Positions 47,838 to 59,701 are shown, counted from the first letter of the stretch. The stretch is DNA of 64,000 nt from Irpex lacteus (GCA_001986395.2 MQVO02000002.1:1550001-1614000); one strand, 5' to 3'. The notes: generated from the sequence alone by a model not told the origin. Program-made: numbers and translations.

Positions 47838-47845
47838 TATTTATA
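47838..47845 (-). promoter_or_regulatory. TATA box of the Argonaute gene
   Basis: On the minus strand the sequence reads TATAAATA, about 81-88 bp upstream of the Argonaute ATG at 47757 and in a GC-rich context. Position and orientation fit a core promoter. It was identified by motif only. Confidence 0.6.
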
Positions 47846-48268
47846 CGCGTGGGCACGCCCTTTGTTTGGGGGCGGTGTTCTCACCTGTTGTCCCACGCAA
47901 GGGGCGGAACTAAGTAAGCTAATGACTCCGCCATCCCAAACTTGTCGTACATGGAATGTGGCAGTTGCGTATGAAGGAGATCTGCGACCGCAGCCATTAC
48001 GGCCATTAGATAGACGCACATGAAACGCCCACGGAGGTGGCCACAAGAAGCTTCAAACATGGATTCCAACTATACGTACGTATCATACACGGAGAAACTA
48101 CGTTATCAATACGAGGCCGAGAAATACCCTACTAGTGGCTATTCTTACAAGATTTGCGAAAAAAAGTGCGAGAGCAATGCGTGAATAGCCTAGCGAAGTT
48201 CAATCATGAAAGTCCTGGTGTATGAAAGTCCTGGTGATACACAACTCGGGCGAACATCCTGATAAATA
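47846..48268. other. Argonaute upstream region and ATPase 3' flank
   Basis: About 420 bp without a convincing gene. A 41-codon plus-strand ORF starting MDSN (48059-48184) was considered as a pheromone and rejected because it lacks a CaaX end. A direct repeat of TGAAAGTCCTGGTG occurs near 48208-48236. Confidence 0.45.
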
Positions 48269-51143
48269 TTAGTACTCTTCGACCTCAGAGAGTGATGCGT
48301 ATTCAGACACAGTCCTATCGTCATCGTCATAATACTCCTGCACAACCTCCTTCATAGCGAACCGCATAATCGGCGTCGTCGGCACCAGCTTTGGCCCAAT
48401 GATCTCCTCTTCCTCTTCAACGCCGCCCCGCAGCTCGAGCAGCCTCTGTTCCTCCCGGAGATACTCTTCATCTGATAACGCTTCCATCTCGTCTTCGTCC
48501 AACCCTTCAGGGATGTCGTTTACCATTGTACCACTACTTCCGGCGCCCGTCACGCGGTTCGTGTGGAGGCTCTCCCGGACACGCATACTAAGCACCCTAG
48601 GATCCCAGCCTTCCTTGGAAATAGGGTCCGTCCACCGCAGGTCCAGAATCCTGCCGCGGACCATTCCGTCCACAGCGCGTGCTCCCATCTCCCTGCATAA
48701 GTGGAAGTACGACAGTGCGCGGGTGCCAGGCTGTGCGAATCGGTTCATCACCTTGAGAAGTTGGATCGCAGTGAATTCGGCGGAAGATTCAGCACTTGTA
48801 CCAGCGGGAGTGAACGACGAAGGCGAAGCGTGTGGGTCGATATTGAGTGTCAGAGGTGAGTATATCCGGAAGCCAGTTCCCGTGCTCATCGGCTGTGAAG
48901 GCGAACGCTGCATTGCCGATCCACTGGAATCAGGCTGACCACTGTGCCCGTTCGTATTGGCCTGGCGTGGAGACATAGGATTGTCCTGTTCCTCACTGGG
49001 AGGTGGTGCTTGTGCGGAATGGATAACATGAAGGTTTAATAAGGCGTGTGCCTGGAGGAAGTGTGAACTCTGTTTGACTGAAATTTGGTTCAGCGGCGAT
49101 TCGGCTGGTGGGACCCGCATGACTTACCATCCAGTTTTCCACTAGCATTCGCTACGCGTTTCGTGTCAGATTAAGCTCCGGATATTCGGTACATTGTGAA
49201 GCCACCCACCAAAATCTGTAATGTAGTCCTGCCAATGCGCGAGCTTACCGCCAAAGGCTTCGTAAAGCCTCTCAAAGTCCAGACTGGCACGCGTACGCTC
49301 GTCTAGAGAGGGCAGTATACTCTCACGGAAATATTTACGGACGTCGTGTTTGGGGTAATCGCCGATGGTAAGGATCTACCAAATGAGCAGATGAGGACCG
49401 CGATGTTGCATGGATCTAAACCGATCACCTCACCTTGCAGTGCTGCATCACATTCAATTGTCGTAGCCACGTTTGGTAAAACGGGTCGCTGGTAGCATGT
49501 ATGACATGACACAGCCGGTCTTGTTTGGTGATGACCAGCATCGCGTCCAGCAGGCACTTCATCGCATCCGTGGAGCGAATCAAGGCAGGCCTAAGAAAAA
49601 CATCGGGTCAAACACAGTAATGAATCGGGGGTGTAAACTTACAATTTGTGCGCTTCGTCAATGAAAAAGACGGGCATCTTCTTCGGTGGCGGGTTGACAG
49701 CCTTTCCATTCTGCTCCGGTTTCTCTGTCTGATTCGTTGAGGGTTGCTCTCGCAGAGCCAAGGTCGATGCGTTGCTTTTGCGCTTAAACCACCCTAGGCG
49801 TGATGGTTTTCTGGACGGAGGTGAATGATTCTGTTCAGAAGAGCTTTTCTCTACTTTCGTCTTATCCTTCTGCGATTCCTGACTGGGCTGAAAATTCCAG
49901 TAGCGGAGTAAAGAGCTCTACGAAATGTTAGCATGCGCAAACACGGAGATTAAACCCATGAAGGTTACACCCACTTGGAACAACTCCAAAAGCCGCGCAA
50001 TATCGCTTGTCTTGATTTCTCCTAATGTCGAAGCCGGACCTTCACCTGGAGCTGCGTTGGCAGCGCGTCGTTCGACGCTTAATCGATCGTGCTTCTCTAG
50101 ATTAGTCACGGGTCGTTCAAATTCTATAGGATATTATTACCTTGAACCCCCACGCTTGCTTTTCGAATTCTTCATAGCCAGGAAGCTCCGGGTCGTGTGC
50201 GATGCCCATGAAGAACGACTCCATCTGTTGGCTCAAACTGACGTACAAGCTTGCTAGGTCGGCGAATCCAGCGATGCGTAGGTCGAAGTGAAGGACGTGA
50301 TATTTCGAGCCTGTCAAAACTTGTCGTAAGAGAGCTGTCTAAGTCGCACAATTAGTGGGCGAGAGTGGGTAGAGTTTCTATAGTGTACCTTGCCAACACT
50401 GCTGGCACCAAAGAGCACGGTAAACGATGGATCTCCCTGGAGCGTTTTCTCAATCGCTTTGATTTCTGCAGGTCGATCGAAGAATTTCGGTAAGGGGGCA
50501 AATGTGTGTGTCGGGCTAAGCTGTGCTCGCTCTCGTGCTTCTGCAAGCTCCCGCCTCGTTTCTTCCAACATTCGTTTCGACTCCGTGAGGGAGCGAAGCG
50601 TTTCCGCAGGCTAATGTTGGAAGACTGAGTATATACCACAACAACAAGCAAGATAAGACGTACGTTCGCCAGGACGCCTATGATCTCACCGACACCAAAG
50701 AAATGTCGTTTCTGAACGTTGTGTGGTGAGGGCATGCCCCGCCGGGAAGGTAAATTTGAGCGCAAGAGCCAAGAGAGGTGGAGAGTAGCCTGTGTTGACG
50801 AGCTGTGGATGCTCGTCCTATACATGCTCGATATGCGTGACTGCGATTGCGAGTACGTGCGCGCACGCGCCGTAGGGTTCTGCTGGTGAGGCCTGTTTGT
50901 CCTATTAGTGTTCGATGAAGTGCCTCCGGTGCGTGCCATGTCAGCAGTGGCCGAGAAGAGAGGTAGATGAAGAGCAGGTGTCGAAGGTCGATAAGAGCTC
51001 AAGACACGCTTGTGTATGCCGCGATGAGTTGAATGAGGAGACCTACGCTGCTGCTGGTGCTGCTTCAAGATAACGGAAGCATAGACACCGCCTCGTCCTG
51101 GGTATTCGCTGAGGACGCATGTTGGATGTCTGGTGATGAGCAT
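48269..51143 (-). CDS. Archaeal-type P-loop ATPase, probably mitochondrial
   Basis: Nine minus-strand exons (51143-50664, 50610-50389, 50338-50141, 50094-49975, 49917-49643, 49590-49434, 49375-49210, 49151-49128, 49077-48269) give 816 residues. The first 150 residues are Arg/Ser/His-rich and nearly acid-free, like a mitochondrial presequence. A coiled coil (ETRRELAEARERA) precedes the ATPase core: FFDRPAEIKAIEKTL, Walker A FGASSVGKTALLR and Walker B VFFIDEAHKLP, with a winged-helix-like region after it. This resembles the archaeal-type ATPase family (PF01637/STAND-related). The C-terminus is acidic and ends SEYASLSEVEEY. I recognise it as a conserved Agaricomycete protein without a known function. 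Exon 8 is only 24 nt. The start (51143) is the most upstream clear ATG in frame. Confidence 0.8.
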
Positions 51144-51606
51144 GACTATTAAAGAAACGTGGCCAGCTTGCAGCGATGACACGAGGCTGCGGCACGACTG
51201 TCAACGCCGCAGATTTCCTGGACAAGTCAGACTCGTTTTAGGGTGAATTCCAGATGGTGTTATTGTGTACAATGCTGTACAAGGAGGTCATGGGTGAAAA
51301 CCGTGGTCGCGGTCGTTTGTCAAGAACAGTTCGAAGGAGGTCGTTCAACTTCTGGGCGGGACGCTGGTTGACTCCAGGTCGGCCGCGGATCAAAGATTCA
51401 AAGGATCCCGTCATGTCCATATCAGGAAAGAGCGCGATCACGCAATGACCCCGGCTTGAACAACTTGGTTCTCGGCGGGGCCGCCAGCATGTCGCAATAC
51501 CCATATCGGCCGAGGTCTATCTCTATAAAATGAGTACTGACTCCTATCAATGAAAGAATACCTCCTTCAGAATCCACACTCGCCACCAATTCACTAGTAC
51601 TGTACA
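51144..51606. promoter_or_regulatory. Divergent intergenic region, ATPase and FMO
   Basis: About 460 bp between start codons on opposite strands. It should contain both promoters. CTCTATAAAATG near 51520-51531 places a TATA-like element about 80 bp upstream of the FMO start. No other motif was recognised. Confidence 0.45.
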
Positions 51607-53265
51607 ATGGATTTGTTGCCCAGTGAGTCTTCATAAACTTGGCCGGTTCGGTATGCCCCAAGGTCATTTACCGATATACTTTCAGATCCCACTATCGAGG
51701 CACAGCGAGATGCTGATGCTCAGTCACAAATCAAACGAATAGCCGTCATTGGTGCGGGTCCCAGTGGTCTCGCTGCTCTCAAGATCCTCTCGGGCACATC
51801 GCACTTCAAAGACGGCTCATGGCAGCTCACCGCCTTCGAGGCGCGAGAGGCATTAGGAGGGGTATGGTAATATCGCATTCATCATCATGTATTAGTATTG
51901 TGTACTAATGTTTTCCCTAGGCTCCCTTCTTCTCCGTCGCAGTCAGAGAGTATTCCAGACACACCAGTATACGACTCGCTCACTACGAACCTACCGCATT
52001 GTGTCATGCAATATCCCTCCTTTCCCTTTCCTCCATCCACACATCTCTACCCCCCTGCGGCGACGGTCCTGAAGTATCTTCAGGACTATGCGGCTCACTT
52101 TGATCTGAAGAAACTTGTTCGTTTCAACACCCGAGTTGAGCTGATTGAGTGGGATAGTTCAATAGCGAAATGGCACGTTCGCACGAAGACCACTGGAGCC
52201 GATGGATCTAGTACAGTCGACTCTTCCGACTTCGATACAATCATCGTTGCGAACGGCCACTATAAAGTCCCGTACTATCCTAACATTCCAGGACTATCCG
52301 CATGGCGGGACGCTGGCAAGGTCGAACATGCCGTATGGTATCGACACGCGGAGTACAAGGGTGACATCGTCCTGGTGGTTGGTCGAGGCCCTAGCGGAGT
52401 CGACATTGCAGACGAGATGGCTGAGGTATCGAAAGTGGTCATAGCATCTCAACCAGGAACCCCTCGCTCTGACTCCCCCGACGGACGGTCTAGGTTGCGC
52501 GACCGAGTCGTCGAGTTCCTAGATCCCAAAGAGGGAACCGTACGATACGCGGACGGTACAACGGACAGTGGTGTCAACTTTGTTTACTTGGCCACTGGAT
52601 ACGAGCATTCTCAGCCGTATATCCCCTCCTCGATTCTGGAGAAAGCGATTCCTCCACCTCTCCCTCCTATACCCGATAAGCTGTACAATTCGAAGTTCCA
52701 CATCTTCCCTCTTGCGAAACAGGTCTTCCCTTTAGTATCCTCAGTTCCGCCCTCGAGCTTGGCGTTCATTGCACTGCCCTATCGAGTCGTACCTTTCCCA
52801 CTCGCTGAAGTCCAAACTCGTGTCGTAGTGAAGGTACTCGAGGACCCAACTATACTCGATCCGGCCAGAGAAGCTGTCGACATCATCTCGAGATATGAAC
52901 AACTGCGTGCACAAGTTGGCGACAATGACCAGCTCATCGCGAGGGTGTGGCACAAACTGGACGAACAAGAACAGTTTGACTACACAGACGAGCTCTTGGA
53001 GTTCATCGGGGAGAGGTTCAGCGACTGGGACGAGAAGGTGCCGCAGTGGTTGCGCAAAATCTATCCCCACAAGGCGGCGATCCGAGCGGCTTGGAAAGAT
53101 GTCGTGCAGCGTGATGAGGCGGATGCTTGGGTAAAGGGCGCAGGCGAGGCGACAGGTGAGGCAGGTCTAAAGCAATGGGTCGACATCATCTGGAGATTGC
53201 TCGAGAAAACTGAGAAGAGACAAACAGAGGTTAGCAAAGAAGTGGTTACGACTACTCGTTTGTAG
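51607..53265 (+). CDS. Flavin-containing monooxygenase-like protein
   Basis: Three exons (51607-51622, 51686-51866, 51921-53265) give 513 residues; the first exon codes only five residues plus one base. FAD site: KRIAVIGAGPSGLAALKIL near residue 25. The FMO fingerprint is FDTIIVANGHYKVPYYP, the second dinucleotide site (NADPH) is VVGRGPSGVDIADEM, and ATGYEHSQPYIP completes the set. Members oxygenate nitrogen or sulphur centres or act as Baeyer-Villiger-type enzymes; the substrate cannot be read from sequence. The length fits fungal FMOs (about 480-530). Confidence 0.9.
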
Positions 53266-53636
53266 AAGCTTGTAGCAACGGCTGTATTAGTAGGATATAC
53301 CATGGTATCACACGAGCGTCGAGCGGACTGTGATGTTTCAGGATTCAATCGCCAACTCAGATCAGGACAGTGTCCAGTATGTTTACTGTACTTACGAAAT
53401 TGTCCACACTGACAGTAAGCATCTGGTCCATGATGTATGATGAGTTACAATGGCGCGATTATGGGCTGGTCACTCGTAGGATGCATCGTAGATACGAACG
53501 TAGATTGACTAGCGTAGCGCGACGAAGGTACAGAAAGTTCCGGTGGAAACAAGTAGATCCAAAATCCAAGGTAGAGATGAGCATAAGTCCGAAAATCCAT
53601 TAGATAGGTGAGACTTTGAAGTAGATGGAGGAGATA

Positions 53637-54671
53637 TCAAGTGGTTGTTCTCGCTTTTGAGTCGCGTTTCGTGCGTGAAAGGACCGCGCGTGGAACAAAC
53701 AGAACGCTTGAAACGGGTGCGACGAGCTTGGCTGGGGGAGGGTTGACATTGTTCCCTGAGGAAATCTCTGAGCAGAGCTCGCTGCATGCTGGCACGGCCT
53801 GTGTAGCGTCCTTGTCGCTGGCCGTAGAACCCGACATCAGGGCATGTAGCTGAGACGATTGCTCCTTCGGCTCCAAAGTCTTTCTCGCCATGGCATCGCC
53901 TAAGACACGCAATATCAGCCCCAGTTCGCGCACAAGATCACAGAATATCGGCTCAGAACCTTCCAGCGAAGATGGTGAGTCGACCATAGCAATGAGGTCG
54001 GCTTCTCGGCGTTTCTTTGCTGAGTCTGTGGCCGAAGGGCCCTCAGCGACAGGCAGAGCCCCAACTGGACGCCATTTAGAGGCCCCGAGAACCTTAGATT
54101 CTGAACGAGGTGGACGTCTGACATCCAAAATCGCATCGTCCTTGGCGTCCGTCGGTGCAGGCAGAGTGTGTATGACTGCCTTGAGGATTTCCGATGCAGA
54201 TGCTGTTTGTTCTGGCATCGCCTTTCTCTTCGATAACGAGCTAGAAGAGTCAGAAGTAACGTCGACGCCCGACGGATCCAAACTTGCGCTTGAGTTTTCC
54301 GACGAGGAGAGTTCCGGAGAGTTGCTTGCATCCTCGCCGGTCTTGGTTTCCGACATGATAGTCCGCGCCGCGAGTCTGATCACTATCTGCTTCGATGATG
54401 CTACTCGGGAGGCTCCTCATGCTCTGGTTCCGGGCCCCGCGAGTTCAAGGGAGGACAGTGCCGAGGTCAAGTTATTCAGAGATTCTGAGTCGTCTAGGGT
54501 GTTCATGTCAACTGCTTTCGCGTGCTTGCGTCCGTCTTCCTCTGCTCCTAACGATAGAGATTCAAACATATCAGCCAAGGATACCGCCTGCCTATCCCTT
54601 GCTTTCTCGTCTCTTGCTATGATCAACTCCACGGTATCGCTCTTGCAAAACACGGGTACTAGCCTAGACAT
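53637..54671 (-). CDS. Unresolved Ser-rich ORF downstream of the RNase III gene
   Basis: One minus-strand frame runs from an ATG at 54671 to a stop ending at 53637 (about 344 codons), broken only by a TGA at 54417-54419. The first part (for example SLADMFESLSLGAEEDGRKH) and the second (acidic, Ser-rich) look like disordered protein. The ATG overlaps the RNase III stop codon by 8 nt, so it may be an alternative C-terminal tail of that protein reached by an intron I could not place. A plus-strand frame (53890-54699, 269 codons) is open too, so the coding strand itself is uncertain. No family recognised. Confidence 0.3.
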
Positions 54672-56066
54672 AGATTCTGAGCCTGGGGTTCATAGGTGAA
54701 CTGAACAGCGGAGCATACGACCGGTTTTCGACGAGGGTGTCGTGAGCGCGTTGCACAACGGGGCGTAGCATTCTATGACCCCATTCGTGAGCATCTTCCG
54801 GATTGAAGTTGAACATCCAGCCCGCCGTGTACTTGAACAGGTATGCGAGTTCGTCGGAGGTCCACCCCGAGGGATTGATACCGACCTGGGCACAAGATGT
54901 CACTGCGCGCAGTATCGTAGGATCCTCGTAGAGATCGTAAAGAGAGTGCGCTTGTGCCACCAGTGCCAGGACTCGAGTGCTAGAAACGAACTTTGTTATG
55001 TGCTGGCAATCGGATGGTGAGTATTCAGATGATGGACGTCCAGAGTGTTCAGTAAAGTCTTACAGAAAAGAGATGAGCAGCTTTAGTCCTTGCTAGTTGA
55101 TACTCAGGCCATAACTCAAGAGCGATATTGCAGATCCAAAGGTCGATCAAATAATCGGCTAGGTCAGTATGCTCAGCATCCCCACCTTGGAGCCTGCCTT
55201 GCGTGACGATATTGTGCCTCGTCGTCGGAGGTAAGGACTCGATGCCGCAAGGAGATTGATTTCTGATCGCTTTCAAGTCGACCCCGATCCTCTTCAAGAG
55301 TCTCTCTTGCATCGAGACATCCAGCCAGTCCGTAGGATACTTGTACGGCTCTCCGAAGAGGACGACGGGAGCACAAGCCGCGAGATAATCGCCAGTAGCG
55401 ACCTTGATGATGGGTTTGAAGATGCGATCTAGCCACGGCTTGAGTTTAGGGAATCCATGGTTGATGTATACAGCGCCAACAAACGCTTCAAAGAGGTCCG
55501 CGAGAACCTTCGGCGGCCGAGTACCACTTAAAGGATCCCACCGATGAATATGAGCGTCCTCTACAGAGCTAACTTTCGTGCACTCCTCACGATCCAATTC
55601 GAGACAGTATGCGATGCGGCCAAAGGTGTCGTTATTAGAGACGACTTTAGCGACTGCCTAGAGAACAGAAGTACACTGAGAGCTGAAAACGTAGGTGACA
55701 TAAGGCACGACTCACCGCAGAATGCGCCCTCGTGATCTTGAAGGTGTCGACGAACTCCGCTGTGTAAAAGTTGAGTACTCTATCGCCAACAAATTCAAGT
55801 AGGTCATTATTCCCTTCCGAGGCGTGGACACAGTTAAGAGCCCGTCCCAGGAGTGTCGGAGACAGCTTCGGTATGTCCTGAGGGCGAGGCCGGCGTTCGT
55901 CGTGTAAGAAGAATAGTTGAAGTCCGGTGAGCGGCATACAGGGCTCGATTGGAAGAGCTGGCCAATGGTCCATATTATGGTGTGCTGTCGCTTTACTTGA
56001 GGTTGAAGACTTACTGTCAGATGATGGGAAAGACGAAGAAGAGTTCTGCGAGTCGTAATGGCTCAT
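54664..56066 (-). CDS. Tandem RNase III-domain protein, second domain degenerate
   Basis: Three minus-strand exons (56066-55716, 55657-55064, 55002-54664) give 427 residues. The first RNase III domain (about 45-215) has both signature blocks: NNDLLEFVGDRVLNF (Glu91, Asp95) and PKVLADLFEAFVGAVYINHG, so all four metal ligands are present. The first glutamate of the usual ERLEF block is Asp here. A second RNase III-like fold follows (about 235-410: YLIDLWICNIALELWP, then LAYLFKYTAGWMFNF), in which the second block has lost its acidic residues. No helicase, PAZ or dsRNA-binding domain is visible. Tandem RNase III domains are otherwise the C-terminal half of Dicer. Role in RNA silencing or rRNA processing is inference. 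Argonaute lies about 7 kb away on the same strand. Confidence 0.78.
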
Positions 56067-56413
56067 AACTCAGTTGTCAGCCGTGTTCGTTCGGAATTGC
56101 GGCTAACGGTCAGCCACCCAAGAAGTCCAAGAGTCTTCGGGCGTTTTGGGGCTAGGTTGCGACGGAGAGTATTCTGGGTTGATTGGCGTAGAGTAGCGGA
56201 TTGAAGGTCGTCGGTAAGTTATGGAAAGGTTGTATTACATACCTACCTGTGGCCGACGGGGTTGACCGAAATTCTGGCGCTTCCAAACTAAAACGATAAC
56301 TTCCATATGGAGACAATAGACGCTGGAAATTGATGCAAGATAATTAGCGGACGCCCACATCTTAGCGCTTAGCTCCGACCACGACCTTCAACTTGATTCG
56401 CTTGCTGCTGAGT
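56067..56413. promoter_or_regulatory. Divergent promoter, RNase III gene and cyclin-fold gene
   Basis: About 350 bp between start codons on opposite strands. It must carry both promoters and leaders. No TATA box was seen. Confidence 0.4.
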
Positions 56414-59240
56414 ATGGCCTCAATAATCTCCTCGTCCTCCAGAGGATCCAGCAGTACTTCTGATGCGTCACCAGGTAGCCTAATGGATGGGTCGGATAAT
56501 TGCTGTCCTCTGTCCAGTTCGACAATTTTCAGCTCGTCGCCCCCGTTGTACACACCTCCTGCAATGGACCGATGCTCTCAGGGCGAACAAACCTTGACGT
56601 GCCTCCAAGGGGAAGGACCCGTGCTCAAGCCTATTGTGACGGATATCGCGGGAACCACCTCTCATTGTCGCTCAGATCCCGCAACTTATCCAGACGAGGA
56701 TAACTCGAAGAGTGGCAACTGGAGCTCTTCTTGCAACGACGAGACCACCTCAGACACAGTCGCGCGCAAACATCCCAGATACTATTCTCTGCAGTCTCGC
56801 TCTGCCCAGATTGAATTCGGCAAACACTTGGAGAGCTTACTTCTTGCTGTTCTTGACGAGCGGCGTGACTCTGCCGGTACCCCTTCGGCTGCTTGTGAAA
56901 CCCATAGTGCTCAGTCTTGTTCATCTGCCTCTCCACTTCCGGTATCTTCCCCTAATGCCCTCGTACCTCGCTTTATATATGTCAACGTTGACGAGTACAC
57001 CGAACGCTCGGAACTGAGCGGAGACTCTAGCTCTTCTGAAGACTCGTACGAATCCAGCACAAGCTCTCAGTCGCAGTCACAGCAACCGGCAAACACTGAT
57101 GTCTGTCACCCTTCCAAGTCTCTTCCTTCAAGCCTGCGAACTCCGCTTCCTGCAACGAGTATATGCGTACCGTCTGCTCCTAAAAAGACCCAACATCATA
57201 TCTATGCCTCTGACAGCTCGCCTCTAGATGTTGAACGCCTCGCCAAACACTCTAGCGATGGAGGTGCGCGCGGCATCACCCCTGATGTCGACTATATGCG
57301 CGTAGACCATCCGACTCAATTTACTGGCGATAATAAGACGGTCCACACCTGTGATACTCCGCCGCAAGCTGATGACGCTATATGCGATGGTCCTGAAAAG
57401 AAGAAGCAGAAGTTATCTCGTTTCAGTGCCTCTCGTGAACTCCAGCGCAAAGCACCGTCCTCGAGTCTCCTGGTCACGGAGCCCGCGAGTCTCAGGCGTG
57501 CTGCCTCCCTTCGTTCTGAAGCGTCTGTTGCCAGCATACTACATGAGTCTACCAATTCTGACATTTCGACTACTGCTACGACTGACCAAGCAGCAACTCT
57601 TGACTGTGCTCTGGGGCTTACTATACTTCGAAACTCTGACGCTACACCCGCACGCTCTCTACCTACTATTCCTGAGGACAGGGAGATTACTGCGCAAACA
57701 GAACCTTGCTCGCCGTTACCCCGTACGGACGACAACAACCCGTCCCGGACACTTCTGCCGCTGGCTGCGCCTCCCCCCTTTGAGCAGATCCCTCGCGCTC
57801 CTCTGACGGCTATTGAAACTGCAGAAGCTCGTATCGCTAATCTGGTGCATAAAGATTGGGAAGAGCGACTGACTGATGGACTTTCTGTGCTCGCAACTCC
57901 GGTTGAAACTGAATTCGGCCAAAATGGGAAAACTAAGGTGAAACACGAAGAAGGAGAAATCAGACTGTCGAGGTCACCTAGTCAGGAAGATGAAGAGGAT
58001 ATCGCCTCAAAGCTGGGTATCCGCGAGTCTTTCCGTTTGAAAGTCGTCCAGTGGATGTTGGATGTATGCGCTGTCTCGCCTAGGATATGCTTGCGAGTCT
58101 AATTTTGCTGTTCACAGGTTATGCCGCCCACGGCGATTCGCTCCAAACCGAAGTTCTGCTCGCATTTGCGCCGACAGCTTTTAGAGTCTCATGATACTCG
58201 CTGGCATGCCGCTCACTTGTTCACTCGCTATTTCTTGCGTCTTGGTACCTCGCCTTCAGGCTCACCGCAAATCCATGACGAAAGTGGTCAAAGATGTCCC
58301 ACGGATGATGATGAAGACAACGATACCGAAGGCAAACGTCTCTTGACCGGGAAAGAGGCTTTGACGTGGGATCTTGCCGTAGCCTGCATGGCTCTAGCTG
58401 TTAAGGTGCTTATGTCTGCCACGAACCAAGATCCCGCCAACTGATCTATTGCACTACAGTTTCATCGAGATGTCCTGCCCCCTCTGTATCCAGTTACCGC
58501 GGAAGAATTTCTCGTTCTTTCACCGCATACAATGGACTATGATGACCTGGAGGTACGTCCTCAGCACGAGCCCTCTGTCTCTGTTTTCGACGTTGACAGT
58601 CGTTTTTGTAGTCTGCTCAGCGCGTTTTGCTCTCTGCGCTATCGTTTTGCGTTGGAAGTAATACTCCTGGTGCATACATGGATGAGATCTGGGAAGCGCT
58701 TCCGTCGCTTCGCGCCCTGGTCGAGAAACGTGGAAACTGGCAAGTTACTAAAATCGAGACTTGGGAGCTCCTCAGCGATACTCTCCTTGGTGCGTTTCCC
58801 CCTTCCTGCTTCGATACTGTTGTATGACGGTCAAACGTCGATAACGAACTCACCGTTGCTAAACTTTCCCGTGCAAATTCTGCAGATGCCGCCTATCTGA
58901 ACTACCCGGTTCACGTTTTGACCGGTTGTGCCCTCATACTGGGCACGGTGGAGTCACTTGTCTTAACAATGAAGGCTGAAGCCGCTGAGAGCCTGAAACT
59001 ACATGCTCTCGGACGCGCTGCTAGAACCAAGCGTAGGGAGGCTGAGTGTACTTGCGCTAAGCTTCAGAAGAAAGCTCGCAAAGCTGTCAAGTATGTCGAA
59101 CAGGACCTGCGCGAATTGCTGAACGCTCCTGAGGTATGTTTCTTCGTTCGCAGTTGATGGGAGGTCAGTGGCTAACAGATATGGTGTAGGAGTTATGGAA
59201 TAATTGTATGCACTGGTTGGAAACTATTGCTGAGATCTGA
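56414..59240 (+). CDS. Cyclin-fold protein with long disordered N-terminus
   Basis: Six exons (56414-58063, 58118-58405, 58460-58552, 58612-58789, 58886-59133, 59190-59240) give 835 residues. The start could instead be the in-frame ATG at 56564 (785 residues). The first 500 residues are Ser/Thr/Pro-rich with acidic patches and no domain. The C-terminal 280 residues contain a cyclin-box pattern: ESFRLKVVQWMLDV near the first helix, LTWDLAVACMALAVKFHRDVLPPLYPV, YDDLESAQRVLLSALSFCVGSNTP and a second helical repeat. A Lys/Arg-rich helix follows (RAARTKRREAECTCAKLQKKARK). Cyclin boxes bind kinases or transcription factors, but the specific class and partner cannot be assigned. Phases agree throughout. 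Confidence 0.75.
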
Positions 59241-59701
59241 GTGCGGTGGATACCACTGAAGTTTGTGATGATGTGCTCTGGAAATGCCTCTTCAACTTGC
59301 AATTGCTCAACTGTTTAGATGTCGATATCCGTGTTGTCTTAATAACTCTTAAAATTCCGCTGTTTATATATAGGACCGTGGTGCTCAAAATACATTAATT
59401 CCGTTCGCACAGCTAGGCGTAGGATCCTAGCACCGAGTGGCCTTCGATAAGCGCTTGCCAGACTGAGATCAGTTGCGGCGGTCAATGCACATCCGTCCTA
59501 TTTCCTTACACCCACGACCTCCTTCAGTAAATCTGTGAGACTCTAGAAGATCGCACTCTCAGTCCGTTTGCTTTTCTCAATCATTGCAGAAGACATCGAT
59601 GACGCGGAAATCATGTAGGTCTCGTTCGATTCTCGAGTGCCACTGTCAGTGGCACCTGAAACTTGAGATCTGGGTCAACCGACAAAGGAACAAAGGATAC
59701 A
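59241..59701. other. Intergenic stretch before BPL1
   Basis: About 460 bp holding the 3' end of the cyclin-fold gene and the BPL1 promoter. A TTTATATATAGG run near 59362-59373 is TATA-like but over 300 bp from the ATG. A short upstream ATG (59599) is out of use as it meets a stop quickly. Confidence 0.45.

Noticed and set aside
48059..48184. 41-codon plus-strand ORF starting MDSN, checked as a second pheromone precursor
   Set aside because: It ends CESNA, so no CaaX box, and no TATA box is placed upstream.
56362..56553. Minus-strand ORF with acidic then basic residues opposite the cyclin-fold gene start
   Set aside because: It lacks an ATG and is the complement of Ser-rich TCC/TCG codons; the plus-strand gene explains the openness.
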